A DNA stretch of 64,000 bases from Lachnospiraceae bacterium (GCA_022767285.1 JALENY010000011.1:1-64000); one strand, 5' to 3'; counted from the stretch's first letter, positions 7,327 through 16,795 are shown. A program made the numbers and translations. Notes: a model not told the origin generated them from the letters alone.

Positions 7327-8238
7327 ATGATTAAGAAAATATGGAATGAAATTTTTAAATTTGTAGGACGCATTATGGATGATCATATAGGTGCTTATGC
7401 TGCGCAGAGTGCCTATTTTGTCATGCTGTCTTTTATTCCGGTGCTTTTGCTTCTTCTTACTTTAACCAGATATTTACCATTCTCCCGGGGGGATCTGACA
7501 GAGGCCATTATCAATTCGGTTCCGGACAGCTTCGAATCGCTGCTGCGTGTGATCATTTCAGAAGTGTATGCCAAGTCTCTGGCGGTTGTGCCTGTATCGG
7601 CTGTGGTAGCGCTCTGGTCAGCCGGAAAAGGCTTTATGGCATTGAGTAACGGGCTTAATGTTATCAATGATGTCAAAGAAACGCGAAATTACTTCTATAT
7701 GCGCATCCGCTCTACGATATACACAATCTTCTTTATTGTAGCTATTGTGCTGACGTTGATTCTGCTGGTGTTTGGACGCAGCATTCAGAACCTGCTGGTA
7801 TCAAGGTGGCCTTTTGTACTGGAAGTCACGGATTTTATTTTGCGTTTTAGTACCATTATTACTATGTTTGTACTGGCAGTAGCTTTTTTACTGTTTTATA
7901 CGTTCCTTCCCAACCGGAGAATGAAGATAAAGGATCAGCTTCCGGGAGCGCTGCTGACTTCCGTGGCATGGGCGGCCTTTTCTTTTGGATTTTCACTGTA
8001 CTTTGACCACTATTCCGGTTTTGCCGATATGTACGGAAGTCTGACAACGATTCTGATGATTATGCTGTGGCTGTATATCTGTATGTATCTGTTTCTGATC
8101 GGGGCTGAGGTCAATGTGATCCTGGAAGAAGATTTCCAGGAACGGTTTTCGGTTGTATGGGATGAAGTAAATGACTTAAAAGCGGCGGCATTAAAGGAAA
8201 AGAAAGACTTGACAGATAAATCAGATATGATAAAATAA
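7327..8238 (+). CDS. YihY/virulence factor BrkB family membrane protein
   Basis: A 303-residue polytopic protein with about six membrane segments. It shows the family's early HIGAYAAQSAYFVMLSFIP region (residues 21-39), the ALWSAGKGFMAL helix near residue 98 and a C-terminal GSLTTILMIMLWLYICMYLFLIGAEVN-type helix ending with a conserved glutamate. The hydrophilic C terminus is cytoplasmic and charged. The family was once misread as RNase BN; its function is unsettled. It begins 58 bases after the SpoIID-like gene and ends where the T-box promoter begins (8209-8236), which lies inside its last codons. Confidence 0.87.
   Translation: MIKKIWNEIFKFVGRIMDDHIGAYAAQSAYFVMLSFIPVLLLLLTLTRYLPFSRGDLTEAIINSVPDSFESLLRVIISEVYAKSLAVVPVSAVVALWSAGKGFMALSNGLNVINDVKETRNYFYMRIRSTIYTIFFIVAIVLTLILLVFGRSIQNLLVSRWPFVLEVTDFILRFSTIITMFVLAVAFLLFYTFLPNRRMKIKDQLPGALLTSVAWAAFSFGFSLYFDHYSGFADMYGSLTTILMIMLWLYICMYLFLIGAEVNVILEEDFQERFSVVWDEVNDLKAAALKEKKDLTDKSDMIK
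8209..8236 (+). promoter_or_regulatory. Promoter of the T-box/pheST transcript
   Basis: -35 TTGACA (8209-8214), 16-base spacer, -10 TAAAAT (8231-8236), overlapping the end of the preceding gene. The predicted start is near 8243, just before the T-box leader. Confidence 0.7.
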
Positions 8239-8242
8239 GTTG

Positions 8243-8553
8243 AAATAAGTGAAATGCGAAGATAGTGTTAGTAGATATCTGTTTCCATCCAGAGAGAGAG
8301 AGTCACCGGCTGTAAACTTTCTTATGTTCAGACAGGTATTGAGGTTCCCACTGGAGCAGCATTCTTGAACGATACGGCATAATTTCAAAATAAGGATATT
8401 CCGGTTAAGCGATATTCTTAAGAAATATGTTTTTATTAGAGAATGACGTGATTGCGCGTTAAGCATACACGAGTGCCTGCAGATTTAATTTGCAGGAATC
8501 AGGGTGGTACCACGGAATAATTGCTTCGTCCCTATTGGGACGGGGCTTTTTTT
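8243..8553 (+). promoter_or_regulatory. T-box leader (tRNA-Phe sensing) of pheS-pheT
   Basis: The conserved T-box AGGGTGGTACCACGG is at 8501-8515. An AGTA motif (8270s) and an AGAGAGAG element (about 8292-8300) upstream fit stem I. An intrinsic terminator follows: CGTCCC 8527-8532 with GGGACG 8537-8542, then a T-run at 8547-8553. Uncharged tRNA binds the T-box and favours the antiterminator, so pheST is expressed when phenylalanine is short. The specifier is probably the UUC at 8362-8364 in the GGAGCAGCAUUCUUGAA region. A second UUC at 8345-8347 is an alternative. The identity as a T-box is secure; the exact specifier is inferred. Confidence 0.92.
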
Positions 8554-8631
8554 GACTACAGGAAATTTCCCGAATTACCAAACCACTTTTACAGATATTT
8601 CACTTCGCAAAAATTAAGGAGGATTTTTAAA

Positions 8632-9660
8632 ATGAGCGATATTCAGGAAAAGGTGAAACAAATCATCGAGGATGCGACCGCAAAAATCGGTCAGGCAGAC
8701 AACCTGGAAAAACTGAACGATGTACGTGTTGCCTTCCTTGGAAAAAAAGGTGAGCTGACAGCCGTATTAAAAGGAATGAAAAATGTTGCGGCAGAAGAAC
8801 GTCCGAAAGTCGGTCAGTGGGTGAATGATGCCCGGAATCAGATCGAAAATTATATGGAGGAGACGAAAAAGAAACTGGAGCGTGCGAAACGCGAGGCTCA
8901 GATTGAATCGGAATCCATCGATGTGACTCTCCCGGCAAAGAAAATGGAGATGGGACATCGCCACCCGAATACCATTGCGCTGGAGGAAGTTGAGCGTATT
9001 TTCGTGGGCATGGGATATGAAGTTGTGGAAGGTCCGGAAGTGGAATATGATCTGTACAACTTTGAAAAGCTGAATATCCCGGCAAATCATCCGGCAAAAG
9101 ACGAACAGGATACCTTTTATATTAACAAAGACATTGTACTTCGTACCCAGACTTCCCCGGTTCAGGCACGTATCATGGAGCAGGGTAAGCTGCCGATCCG
9201 TATGATTGCTCCGGGACGAGTATTCCGTTCTGATGAAGTGGATGCGACTCATTCTCCGTCCTTCCACCAGATTGAGGGACTTGTGGTGGATAAAAATATC
9301 ACTTTTGCTGACCTGAAGGGAACTTTGGAAGAATTCGCAAGAGAATTGTTCGGACCGGATACAAAGACAAAATTCCGTCCTCATCATTTTCCGTTCACGG
9401 AACCCAGTGCTGAAGTTGATGTATCCTGTTTCAAATGCGGCGGTAAGGGATGCCGTTTCTGTAAGGGATCCGGCTGGATCGAAATTCTTGGATGCGGTAT
9501 GGTACACCCCCATGTATTGGAAATGTGCGGCATCGATCCGAATGAGTACACCGGTTTTGCATTTGGCGTAGGCCTTGAGCGTATTGCATTGCTGAAATAT
9601 GAAATTGATGATATGCGGCTGCTCTATGAAAACGACATAAGATTTTTGAAACAGTTTTAG
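8632..9660 (+). CDS. pheS: Phenylalanine-tRNA ligase alpha subunit
   Basis: This 342-residue subunit of the alpha2-beta2 enzyme charges tRNA-Phe. An N-terminal coiled-coil (residues 1-90) binds tRNA. The class II catalytic core has GHRHPNTIALEEVERIF near residue 104, motif 2 around RVFRSDEVDATHSPSFHQIEG and motif 3 FGVGLERIALLKY near residue 318. An unusual extra is the CxxCGGKGCRFCKGSG-type cysteine cluster near residues 266-280, which is typical of PheS zinc-like loops. The start at 8632 follows AAGGAGG; the frame opens earlier at 8521 but would read through the T-box terminator. Regulated by the T-box upstream. Confidence 0.97.
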   Translation: MSDIQEKVKQIIEDATAKIGQADNLEKLNDVRVAFLGKKGELTAVLKGMKNVAAEERPKVGQWVNDARNQIENYMEETKKKLERAKREAQIESESIDVTLPAKKMEMGHRHPNTIALEEVERIFVGMGYEVVEGPEVEYDLYNFEKLNIPANHPAKDEQDTFYINKDIVLRTQTSPVQARIMEQGKLPIRMIAPGRVFRSDEVDATHSPSFHQIEGLVVDKNITFADLKGTLEEFARELFGPDTKTKFRPHHFPFTEPSAEVDVSCFKCGGKGCRFCKGSGWIEILGCGMVHPHVLEMCGIDPNEYTGFAFGVGLERIALLKYEIDDMRLLYENDIRFLKQF

Positions 9661-9680
9661 CGTTGGCAATGAGCTCTGCG

Positions 9681-9739
9681 CAAACCCAGCATAAGAGGCA
9701 CATCGTGCTTGCACGAATGGGACTATTATGCTGGGTTTG
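9681..9739. repeat. Long hairpin in the pheS-pheT spacer
   Basis: CAAACCCAGCATAA (9681-9694) is perfectly complementary to TTATGCTGGGTTTG (9726-9739). There is no T-run, so read-through to pheT is expected. The flanking GAGCTCTGCGC (9671-9681) is itself the complement of the GCGCAGAGC found in the adjacent tandem repeat, which suggests that hairpin and repeats form one element. Confidence 0.7.
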
Positions 9740-9753
9740 GATAGGGCGAAGCC

Positions 9754-9878
9754 CGGAAAGCGAGGAGAAGCGAAGCGGAAACGAGCTTAGCGCAGAGCGG
9801 AAATGCGGAAAGCGAGGAGAAGCGAAGCGGAAACGAGCTTAGCGCAGAGCGGAAATGCGGAAACGAGCTTAGCGCAGA
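9754..9878. repeat. 52-bp tandem repeat (2.4 copies) between pheS and pheT
   Basis: A 52-base unit starting CGGAAAGCGAGGAGAAGCG occurs at 9754-9805 and 9806-9857. A partial third copy (9858-9878) retains only the CGGAAACGAGCTTAGCGCAGA part. The unit also contains internal GCGGAAA-type sub-repeats. It sits in the middle of an otherwise compact operon and encodes nothing that I recognise. Copy number may vary by slippage. Confidence 0.85.
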
Positions 9879-9915
9879 TCAATTTAATGTGAAAGAATGG
9901 ATAGGAGATAAGAAA

Positions 9916-12333
9916 ATGAACACTTCATTATCATGGATTAAGATGTATGTGCCCGATCTTGATGTGACAGCACAGGAATATACCGATGCAATGACCCTCT
10001 CCGGAACCAAAGTAGAAGGTTATACAAAACTGGATGCTGATCTGGACAAAATCGTCATCGGACAGATAGAAAAAATTGAAAGACATCCGGATGCGGACAA
10101 ACTGATCGTATGTCAGGTCAACACCGGAAGTGAAGTCATACAGATCGTAACCGGAGCACCGAACGTAAAAGAAGGCGATAAAATCCCGGTTGTACTGGTA
10201 GGCGGCCGTGTTGCAGGAAACCACGACGGAAAAATGACAGCCGGCGGTATTGAAATCAAAGCAGGAAAACTCAGAGGCGTGGAGTCCTATGGTATGATGT
10301 GCTCCATCGAAGAACTGGGCAGTTCGAGAGAAATGTACCCGGAGGCCCCTGAATATGGTATTTATATTTTTCCGGATGATGCAAAAGTCGGTGCAGATGC
10401 CATTGAAGCCCTGGGCCTTCGCGATGTGATTTTTGAGTACGAAATCACATCAAACCGTGTTGACTGCTTCAGCGTGATCGGTATCGCAAGAGAAGCTGCC
10501 GCAACTTTCGGCAAAGCCTTTTATCCGCCGGAAGTAAAGGCAACAGGAAATGATGAAGATGTGAACGATTATGTGAAAGTGCGTGTGGAAGATAAAGATC
10601 TCTGCCCACGTTACTGCGCAAGAGTTGTGAAAAACGTTAAGATCGGACCTTCCCCCAAGTGGATGCAGAGATGTCTGGCTGCAAACGGGATTCGTCCCAT
10701 CAATAATCTGGTAGATATAACAAACTATGTTATGGAGGAATACGGTCAGCCTATGCATGCTTTTGACCTGGACTGTATCGCAGGCAATGAAATTGTTGTG
10801 CGCCGTGCAGCAAAAGACGAGACCTTTGTCACGCTGGATGGACAGGAACGAAAAATGGACGATTCCGTTCTGATGATTTGTGATCGCGATAAAGCTGTTG
10901 GTATCGCCGGTATTATGGGTGGCGAGAACTCCATGATCACGGATCAGGTAAAAACCGTCTTATTCGAAGCCGCATGTTTTGACGGAACCAACATCCGCCT
11001 CTCCAGTAAGAAAATCGGACTTCGTACCGATGCTTCAGGCAAATTTGAAAAGGGTTTGGATCCGAACAATGCACAGGCGGCAATCGATCGTGCATGTCAG
11101 TTGATGGAAGAACTCGGTGCAGGGGAAGTTGTCGGCGGTATGGTCGATGTATACTCCAAAAAGAAAGAACCTGTGGAAGTAACTTTTGAACCGGAAAAGA
11201 TTAATGCGCTTCTGGGTACGGAACTGACCTCTGATGAGATGCTTGCATATCTGGATAAAGTGGAACTGAAATATGATCCTGAAAAAAATGTAATTGTAGC
11301 ACCGACGTTCCGTCATGATATATTCCGCACAGCTGACCTTGCGGAAGAAGTGGCGCGTTTCTACGGATATGATAATATTCCGGTTACTCTGCCGAAGGGC
11401 GAGGCAACTACCGGTAAACTGAGTTTTAAGCTGCGTATTGAGCAGGTGGCACGTGATGTAGTTGAGTGTTTTGGCTTCAGTCAGGGTATGTGCTATTCCT
11501 TCGAGAGTCCGAAAGTATTCAATAAGTTGCTGATTCCGGAAGACAGCGATCTGAGAAATGTCGTAGAGATTATGAATCCTCTGGGCGAAGATTTCAGTGT
11601 AATGCGCACCGTTCCGGTCAATGGCATGCTGACCTCACTGGCAACCAATTTTAACAGAAGAAATAAGAATGTGCGCCTTTATGAACTGGGCAATATTTAT
11701 TTGCCGAAGCAGCTTCCGCTGACTGAGCTTCCGGAAGAACGTATGCAGCTGACGCTCGGTATGTACGGAGAGGGAGATTTCTTCACACTGAAAGGAGTTC
11801 TGGAAGATTTCTTTGATAAAATCGGAATGCATAAGAAAGAAGAATATGATCCAAGCGAGAAAAAAACGTATCTTCATCCGGGCCGCCAGGCAGATATCAT
11901 TTATGATGGAGTAAAAGTAGGATATCTTGGAGAAGTTCATCCGGATGTTGCTGATAATTACGGTATCGGTGACCGTGCATATCTTGCTGTGATTGACATA
12001 CCGGAAGTATTGAAATTTGCAACATTCGACCGCAAATATCAGGGAATTGCAAAATATCCGGCAGTTACCAGAGATATTTCCATGGTTGTACCGAAGAACA
12101 TACTGGTCGGGCAGATTGAAAAAATCCTGGAACAGCGCGGCGGCAAGATCCTGGAAAGCTATCATCTGTTTGATATTTATGAAGGAAGCCAGATCAGAGA
12201 AGGATTCAAATCCGTTGCATATTCCCTTACTTTCCGTGCGAAAGATAAGACGCTGGAAGAAAATGAAATTACTTCTGCTATGAAGAAAATTCTGAACGGA
12301 CTTGAGCGTATGGGAATCGAGTTGAGACAGTAA
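9916..12333 (+). CDS. pheT: Phenylalanine-tRNA ligase beta subunit
   Basis: The 805-residue beta subunit begins MNTSLSWIKMYV and has the full bacterial domain set. A tRNA-binding EMAP-like domain covers residues 40-150 (IVIGQIEKIERHPDADKL, then VTGAPNVKEGDKIPV). B3/B4 editing domains follow to about residue 400, with NRVDCFSVIGIAREAA. The B5 and core domains come next, and the C-terminal anticodon-binding FDX domain shows KYPAVTRDISMVVP near residue 710. The B3/B4 domain hydrolyses Tyr-tRNA-Phe. The start at 9916 has TAGGAG before it; an upstream ATG at 9889 is less well placed. Expression should follow the pheS T-box if the repeat-filled spacer is read through. Confidence 0.97.
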   Translation: MNTSLSWIKMYVPDLDVTAQEYTDAMTLSGTKVEGYTKLDADLDKIVIGQIEKIERHPDADKLIVCQVNTGSEVIQIVTGAPNVKEGDKIPVVLVGGRVAGNHDGKMTAGGIEIKAGKLRGVESYGMMCSIEELGSSREMYPEAPEYGIYIFPDDAKVGADAIEALGLRDVIFEYEITSNRVDCFSVIGIAREAAATFGKAFYPPEVKATGNDEDVNDYVKVRVEDKDLCPRYCARVVKNVKIGPSPKWMQRCLAANGIRPINNLVDITNYVMEEYGQPMHAFDLDCIAGNEIVVRRAAKDETFVTLDGQERKMDDSVLMICDRDKAVGIAGIMGGENSMITDQVKTVLFEAACFDGTNIRLSSKKIGLRTDASGKFEKGLDPNNAQAAIDRACQLMEELGAGEVVGGMVDVYSKKKEPVEVTFEPEKINALLGTELTSDEMLAYLDKVELKYDPEKNVIVAPTFRHDIFRTADLAEEVARFYGYDNIPVTLPKGEATTGKLSFKLRIEQVARDVVECFGFSQGMCYSFESPKVFNKLLIPEDSDLRNVVEIMNPLGEDFSVMRTVPVNGMLTSLATNFNRRNKNVRLYELGNIYLPKQLPLTELPEERMQLTLGMYGEGDFFTLKGVLEDFFDKIGMHKKEEYDPSEKKTYLHPGRQADIIYDGVKVGYLGEVHPDVADNYGIGDRAYLAVIDIPEVLKFATFDRKYQGIAKYPAVTRDISMVVPKNILVGQIEKILEQRGGKILESYHLFDIYEGSQIREGFKSVAYSLTFRAKDKTLEENEITSAMKKILNGLERMGIELRQ

Positions 12334-12488
12334 AACGAACGTGATACTGCCGTGTCTGGATCTATATCGAATTCCGTATCAAAAGCTTTGTATTGATATA
12401 TAATATGGAAGCCAGAATAGCGGGAATGATAAAAATATCGGATCAGGATAAGCATTTGATTGAAAAACGGCAGAATGGAGATTATTTC

Positions 12489-13148
12489 ATGAAAGTATAT
12501 TTTATGCGCCATGGTGAGACGGACTGGAATGCACAAGTCCGTCTCCAGGGCTGTGCTGATGTGCCTCTGAATGAAAATGGGCGAAGGCTCGCAAAAGTAA
12601 CCGGTGAGGCTCTGAAAGAGATACCTTTTGATGTTGCTTACTCCAGTCCGCTTTCCAGAGCAGTGGAAACCGCAGAACTGGTTCTGGGTGACAGAAAGGT
12701 TCCGATCATAACCGATGAACGCATTAAAGAGATAAGCTTCGGCGACTGGGAAGGCAGACGCTGCAAAAAGGAGTTTAATGAAATTCCGCAGGACATGCTG
12801 GATCATTTTTTCCGGGAACCGGACAAATATGTGGCTCCGCCGAATGGTGAGACTTTTGAGCAGATTTTATCCCGCACCAGAGCGTTTTATGATGAACTGG
12901 TACAAAAAAGCGAGTATGAAAACAGTAATATTCTGGTCAGTTCACACGGCGCAGCGGTGCGGGCGATTCTTCAGTGCGTTTACCGGGACGGCAATTATTG
13001 GCAGAATGGTGTGCCGAAGAACTGTGCCATAACGATTGTAGAGATAAAAGGTGGAGAAATCATTTCGGTGGAGCCGGATCGGATTTTCTATGATCCGGAT
13101 GAAACACCTACGGCCAGTTCTTTTAATAAATTATTTAACAGAGAATAA
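12489..13148 (+). CDS. Histidine phosphatase family protein (phosphoglycerate mutase-like)
   Basis: This 219-residue protein starts MKVYFMRHGETDWN, with the RHG catalytic histidine at residue 8. The second arm has SSPLSRAVETAE near residue 58, and the proton donor glutamate follows in KEISFGDWEG near residue 83. SSHGAAVRAIL near residue 153 gives the second catalytic histidine. It resembles broad-specificity phosphatases (PhoE/CobC-like) more than glycolytic dPGM, which has a longer insert. The substrate is unknown. The ATG at 12489 is preceded by GGAG at 8 bases; the open frame upstream to 12393 lacks such a site. A terminator-like hairpin follows directly. Confidence 0.88.
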   Translation: MKVYFMRHGETDWNAQVRLQGCADVPLNENGRRLAKVTGEALKEIPFDVAYSSPLSRAVETAELVLGDRKVPIITDERIKEISFGDWEGRRCKKEFNEIPQDMLDHFFREPDKYVAPPNGETFEQILSRTRAFYDELVQKSEYENSNILVSSHGAAVRAILQCVYRDGNYWQNGVPKNCAITIVEIKGGEIISVEPDRIFYDPDETPTASSFNKLFNRE

Positions 13149-13177
13149 AATTGCGGGGTTTTTGCCCTGCAATTTTG
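13147..13177. terminator. Intrinsic terminator after the histidine phosphatase gene
   Basis: AAAATTGCGGGG and CCCTGCAATTTT form a stem with one mismatch around TTTTTG and carry flanking A and T runs. It may also work in the reverse direction. Confidence 0.75.
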
Positions 13178-13182
13178 ATTCA

Positions 13183-13264
13183 GGTATCAAAATGCGGCAA
13201 TTTATTTTCTGAATGTCAGTTTTCTGAATTGTCATGTCTCAAATACTTTCAGAGTTTTGATACC
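13183..13264. repeat. Inverted repeat flanking the queA upstream region
   Basis: GGTATCAAAA (13183-13192) is matched by TTTTGATACC (13255-13264), 62 bases apart. Between them are two direct copies of TTTTCTGAAT. Purpose unknown; it could be an operator pair or a remnant small element. Confidence 0.45.
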
Positions 13265-13303
13265 TTTCATTTTAATTAAAATGTGATATGTTAGGATAGA
13301 AAT

Positions 13304-14329
13304 ATGAAAACAAGTGATTTTTATTATGACTTACCCCAGGAGTTAATCGCGCAGGATCCGCTGGAAGACCGTTCTTCCTCAAGGCTGATGCATCTGAATC
13401 CGGTGACCGGGGAAATAGAACATGATTCATTCAAGAATATAAAAAACTATCTGCAGCCCGGCGATTGTCTTGTGATCAATGACACGAAGGTTATACCGGC
13501 CCGTTTGTATGGCTCAAAAGTCGGTACAGATGCTCAGATTGAACTGCTTCTCCTGAAACGGAAAGAAAATGATATCTGGGAAACCCTTGTAAAACCGGGG
13601 AAAAAGGCAAAACCGGGAACAAAAATCAGCTTTGGCGACGGCCTTTTAGTTGGTGAGATAATTGATATTGTAGATGAGGGCAATCGTCTTATTCAGTTTC
13701 GCTATGACGGGATTTTTGAGGAAATCCTTGATCGGCTGGGAGAGATGCCGCTGCCTCCCTATATTACCCACAAACTGAAAGATCGTGACCGTTATCAGAC
13801 GGTGTATGCAAAACACGAGGGCTCAGCAGCTGCGCCGACCGCAGGCCTTCATTTTACGAAAGAACTTCTGGCGGATATTGAATCCATGGGTGTAAAAATT
13901 GTCCATGTTACACTTCATGTGGGTCTGGGAACCTTCCGACCGGTAAAAGTCGACGATGTGACAAAACATCACATGCACAGTGAATTCTATGTGGTGGAAG
14001 AAGAACAGGCAAAAATCGTAAATGAGACAAAAGCTTCGGGGCATCGTGTCATTTCAGTCGGAACCACCAGCTGCCGCACGCTCGAATCAGCGACAGATGA
14101 AAATGGAATTCTTCTTGCCAAATCCGGATGGACTGATATTTTCATTTATCCGGGATATAAATTCAAATGTATCGATGGGCTGATCACGAATTTCCATCTG
14201 CCGGAGTCAACACTCCTGATGCTGGTTTCCGCACTGGCCGGCAAGGATCATGTCATGAAGGCATATGAGGAGGCGGTCAAAGAGAAATATCGCTTTTTCT
14301 CTTTTGGGGACGCTATGATACTGATCTGA
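13304..14329 (+). CDS. queA: S-adenosylmethionine:tRNA ribosyltransferase-isomerase
   Basis: The 341-residue enzyme transfers the ribosyl moiety of SAM to preQ1 in the wobble position of tRNAs, making epoxyqueuosine. It begins with the family signature [17 protein letters not shown]. Further signatures are DRSSSRLM near residue 23, [14 protein letters not shown] near residue 58, [14 protein letters not shown] near residue 172, [10 protein letters not shown] near residue 205 and [17 protein letters not shown] near residue 295. Length is normal. No other queuosine genes (tgt, queG, yajC) are adjacent, unlike the frequent queA-tgt pairing, so it is a stand-alone unit here. Confidence 0.96.
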   Translation: MKTSDFYYDLPQELIAQDPLEDRSSSRLMHLNPVTGEIEHDSFKNIKNYLQPGDCLVINDTKVIPARLYGSKVGTDAQIELLLLKRKENDIWETLVKPGKKAKPGTKISFGDGLLVGEIIDIVDEGNRLIQFRYDGIFEEILDRLGEMPLPPYITHKLKDRDRYQTVYAKHEGSAAAPTAGLHFTKELLADIESMGVKIVHVTLHVGLGTFRPVKVDDVTKHHMHSEFYVVEEEQAKIVNETKASGHRVISVGTTSCRTLESATDENGILLAKSGWTDIFIYPGYKFKCIDGLITNFHLPESTLLMLVSALAGKDHVMKAYEEAVKEKYRFFSFGDAMILI

Positions 14330-14445
14330 CACAATAGTATTACATTAGTGGAGAAAACCTGTATTTCTTTTTATATTTCCGAATAATACTTATTTTCACA
14401 TATGTCGGATATGATTTCCCTATCTGATGAAGGAGAGGAGCGCAT

Positions 14446-15279
14446 ATGGAACTGCATATGAAAATCGCACAAATACAGACAAACGTTTACAAAGATAAAA
14501 AGAAGAATCTGGAAAATCTGGAAGCTTATCTTAGAAAAATAGCCCCGGAAAGACCGGATCTTGCCGCAGTCGGTGAGATGTTCAGCTGTCCATATGCAAC
14601 AGAAAATTTTCCTGTGTATGCAGAAAAAGAAGGAGGGGAAACCTGGACGAGCTTAAGTGAACTGGCAGCAAAATATCAGATTTACCTTTCCGCAGGTTCT
14701 GTTCCGGAGGTGGACGATCAGGGAAAGGTGTATAATACAGCATATGTATTTGACCGTCAGGGCAGACAGATTGCAAAACACAGGAAGATGCATCTGTTTG
14801 ATATTGCTATTCAGGGAGGCCAGTATTTTCGCGAATCTGATACTTTGACGGCGGGCAATCAAGTAACGGTATTGAAAACAGAATTTGGGATGATCGGTTT
14901 GTGTATCTGTTTTGATTTCCGCTTTCCGGAGCTGGCAAGGCTTATGGTGGATCAGGGAGCGAAAGTAATACTGGTCCCGGCTGCTTTTAATATGACAACC
15001 GGACCGAGACATTGGGAATTGATGCATCAAAGCCGTGCATTGGATAATCAATGCTTTGTTGTGAGTACCTCACCGGCCAGGGATGCCAACGCGGATTATG
15101 TGGCTTGGGGGCATTCTTTGATCGTGTCACCATGGGGTGATGTAATTGCTGAAATGGATGAGAGGGAAGGATATATAATTACGGAAATTGATTTAAATGA
15201 AGTCGATACAGTGAGGGGACAGCTGCCGCTTTTACAGGCAAGAAGAAAAGATATTTATGACCTGCATTGTATAGAATAG
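14446..15279 (+). CDS. Carbon-nitrogen hydrolase (nitrilase superfamily, Nit2-like amidase)
   Basis: A 277-residue enzyme with the Glu-Lys-Cys triad of the nitrilase superfamily: GEMFSCPYA (Glu near residue 44), KHRKMHLFD (Lys near residue 110) and GLCICFDFRFPELARL (Cys near residue 151). The overall pattern, including the final IDLNEVDTVRGQLP, is close to omega-amidase/Nit2 proteins, which hydrolyse alpha-ketoglutaramate or deaminated glutathione. The exact substrate is inferred. It starts at 14446 after AAGGAGAGGAG; the second ATG (14458) is also possible. It is monocistronic, converging on aroA with a shared terminator region. Confidence 0.88.
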   Translation: MELHMKIAQIQTNVYKDKKKNLENLEAYLRKIAPERPDLAAVGEMFSCPYATENFPVYAEKEGGETWTSLSELAAKYQIYLSAGSVPEVDDQGKVYNTAYVFDRQGRQIAKHRKMHLFDIAIQGGQYFRESDTLTAGNQVTVLKTEFGMIGLCICFDFRFPELARLMVDQGAKVILVPAAFNMTTGPRHWELMHQSRALDNQCFVVSTSPARDANADYVAWGHSLIVSPWGDVIAEMDEREGYIITEIDLNEVDTVRGQLPLLQARRKDIYDLHCIE

Positions 15280-15339
15280 TCCGGTAAATTGATATTGGGC
15301 AATAAATTCTGAAAATAATGAAACAGATTTTCTTAATTT

Positions 15340-15418
15340 AGAGAAAGGATCTGTGTGGCATATAGATAATAGGGCAAAAGCCCCTCAAATCTATAAACCA
15401 TACAGATTCTCTGTTTTT
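15340..15418. terminator. Bidirectional terminator between the nitrilase gene and aroA
   Basis: Imperfect inverted repeat (about 15340-15367 with 15389-15412), enclosing a GGGC-AAAA-GCCC mini-hairpin (15372-15383) and ending in TTTTT at 15414-15418. It separates convergent transcription units. Confidence 0.7.
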
Positions 15419-15425
15419 CCGGATA

Positions 15426-16706
15426 TTATTTCAATCTTTCAAGATCCTGGTAAAAATTCGGATAAGATACGTTTACAATATCTGCATCCCTGATCGTGGT
15501 GGTTCCTTCTGCGATCAGTGAAGCGATCACAAAGGACATGGCAATGCGGTGATCCATGTGGGTTTCTACCGTAACACCATGTAAGGGTTTTCCTCCGCGG
15601 ATGATCATACCGTCGGAAGTTCCCTCAATATCAGCGCCCATAGCAGACAGGTTTTCCACCATGATATTCAGACGGTTGGATTCCTTTACTTTCAGTTCCT
15701 CTGCATTGCGGATAATGGTTTCGCCATCCGCATAGGCGGCCAGAACAGCGATCACCGGAATCTCATCGATCAATGTCGGGATAATGTCTCCCTCAATGAC
15801 GGTTCCGTGAAGAGAACCGGAGGAAACAATCAGATCTGCTACCGGTTCTCCGCCGGCGGTTCTGACATTTTCCATGCGGATGTCAGCACCCATAGCTTTG
15901 CATACACGCAGGATTCCGTCACGGGTGGGGTTAATACCCACGTTTCGGATATACAGTTCCGATCCGGGAACCATCAGAGCTGCCACAATAAAATAGGCTG
16001 CAGAAGAGATGTCACCGGGGACTGTGATGTCCTGACCGATAAGCATCGGATCTGGATGAACGGAAGCGGTCAGCCCTTCACTTTTTATGTCTGCGCCAAA
16101 GGAAGAGAGCATTAGTTCTGTATGATTTCGGGATAAAGCCGGTTCTGTGACAGATGTGATTCCGTCTGCGTATAGGCCTGCCAGAAGAACGCAGGATTTT
16201 ACCTGCGCGGATGCTACCGGTGAGTGGTAGTGAATTCCCTTCAGCTGCTGACCATGGATGGCAAGAGGAGCGCATCCATTATTCCGAATGCTTATGATAT
16301 CGGCACCCATTTCCGTCAGAGGTTTCATAATTCGTCCCATGGGACGTTTTTGAATGGATGCATCTCCGATCAGCTCACAGGAAAAGTCCTGACCGGCCAG
16401 AATACCAGACATGAGCCGCATGGTAGTTCCGCTGTTTCCCACATCCAGTATGCCTTCCGGTTTGGATAGACCGTGCAGTCCCTTTCCATGCACGACAACG
16501 CTGTCATTTTCATTTTCAATGTCAATACCCATGTTCCGGAAACAGGCGATTGTGGACAGGCAGTCTGCACCCTGAAGAAAATTGGTAATTCGTGTATCTC
16601 CTTTCGCAAGAGAGCCGAACATAACGGAACGGTGGGAGATGGATTTATCTCCCGGGATTGTCACTGCTCCTTTTAGCGAAGCTGTTTTCTGAAATGTTAA
16701 TTCCAT
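15426..16706 (-). CDS. aroA: 3-phosphoshikimate 1-carboxyvinyltransferase (EPSP synthase)
   Basis: This 426-residue enzyme condenses shikimate 3-phosphate with PEP in the shikimate pathway. Signatures present are GDKSISHRSVMFGSLA (residues 19-34, phosphate/PEP-binding lysine), LDVGNSGTTMRLMSG near residue 90, DASIQKRPMGRIMKPL near residue 114, and, towards the C terminus, ELKVKESNRLN and HMDHRIAMSF. Length is typical. AGGAG lies 8 bases before the ATG. It is the third gene of a minus-strand aroF-tyrA-aroA group, separated from tyrA by 89 bases that contain a perfect hairpin. Confidence 0.97.
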   Translation of the reverse strand: MELTFQKTASLKGAVTIPGDKSISHRSVMFGSLAKGDTRITNFLQGADCLSTIACFRNMGIDIENENDSVVVHGKGLHGLSKPEGILDVGNSGTTMRLMSGILAGQDFSCELIGDASIQKRPMGRIMKPLTEMGADIISIRNNGCAPLAIHGQQLKGIHYHSPVASAQVKSCVLLAGLYADGITSVTEPALSRNHTELMLSSFGADIKSEGLTASVHPDPMLIGQDITVPGDISSAAYFIVAALMVPGSELYIRNVGINPTRDGILRVCKAMGADIRMENVRTAGGEPVADLIVSSGSLHGTVIEGDIIPTLIDEIPVIAVLAAYADGETIIRNAEELKVKESNRLNIMVENLSAMGADIEGTSDGMIIRGGKPLHGVTVETHMDHRIAMSFVIASLIAEGTTTIRDADIVNVSYPNFYQDLERLK

Positions 16707-16748
16707 AGCAAATCTCCTGATAGATAAAAAATGTATTTCTGCAATCTG

Positions 16749-16781
16749 ACGAACCTCAGCAATTCAATTGCTGAGGTTCGT
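16749..16781. promoter_or_regulatory. Perfect hairpin between tyrA and aroA
   Basis: A 16-base arm (ACGAACCTCAGCAATT) is repeated inverted at 16766-16781, with essentially no loop. There is no T-run on the minus strand, so it is probably an mRNA-stabilising or partial attenuation structure rather than a full terminator. Confidence 0.6.
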
Positions 16782-16795
16782 AAACAATCGTATCT

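Noticed and set aside
9754-9878. Possible CRISPR array
   Set aside because: The units are directly contiguous with no spacers, and no cas genes are present.
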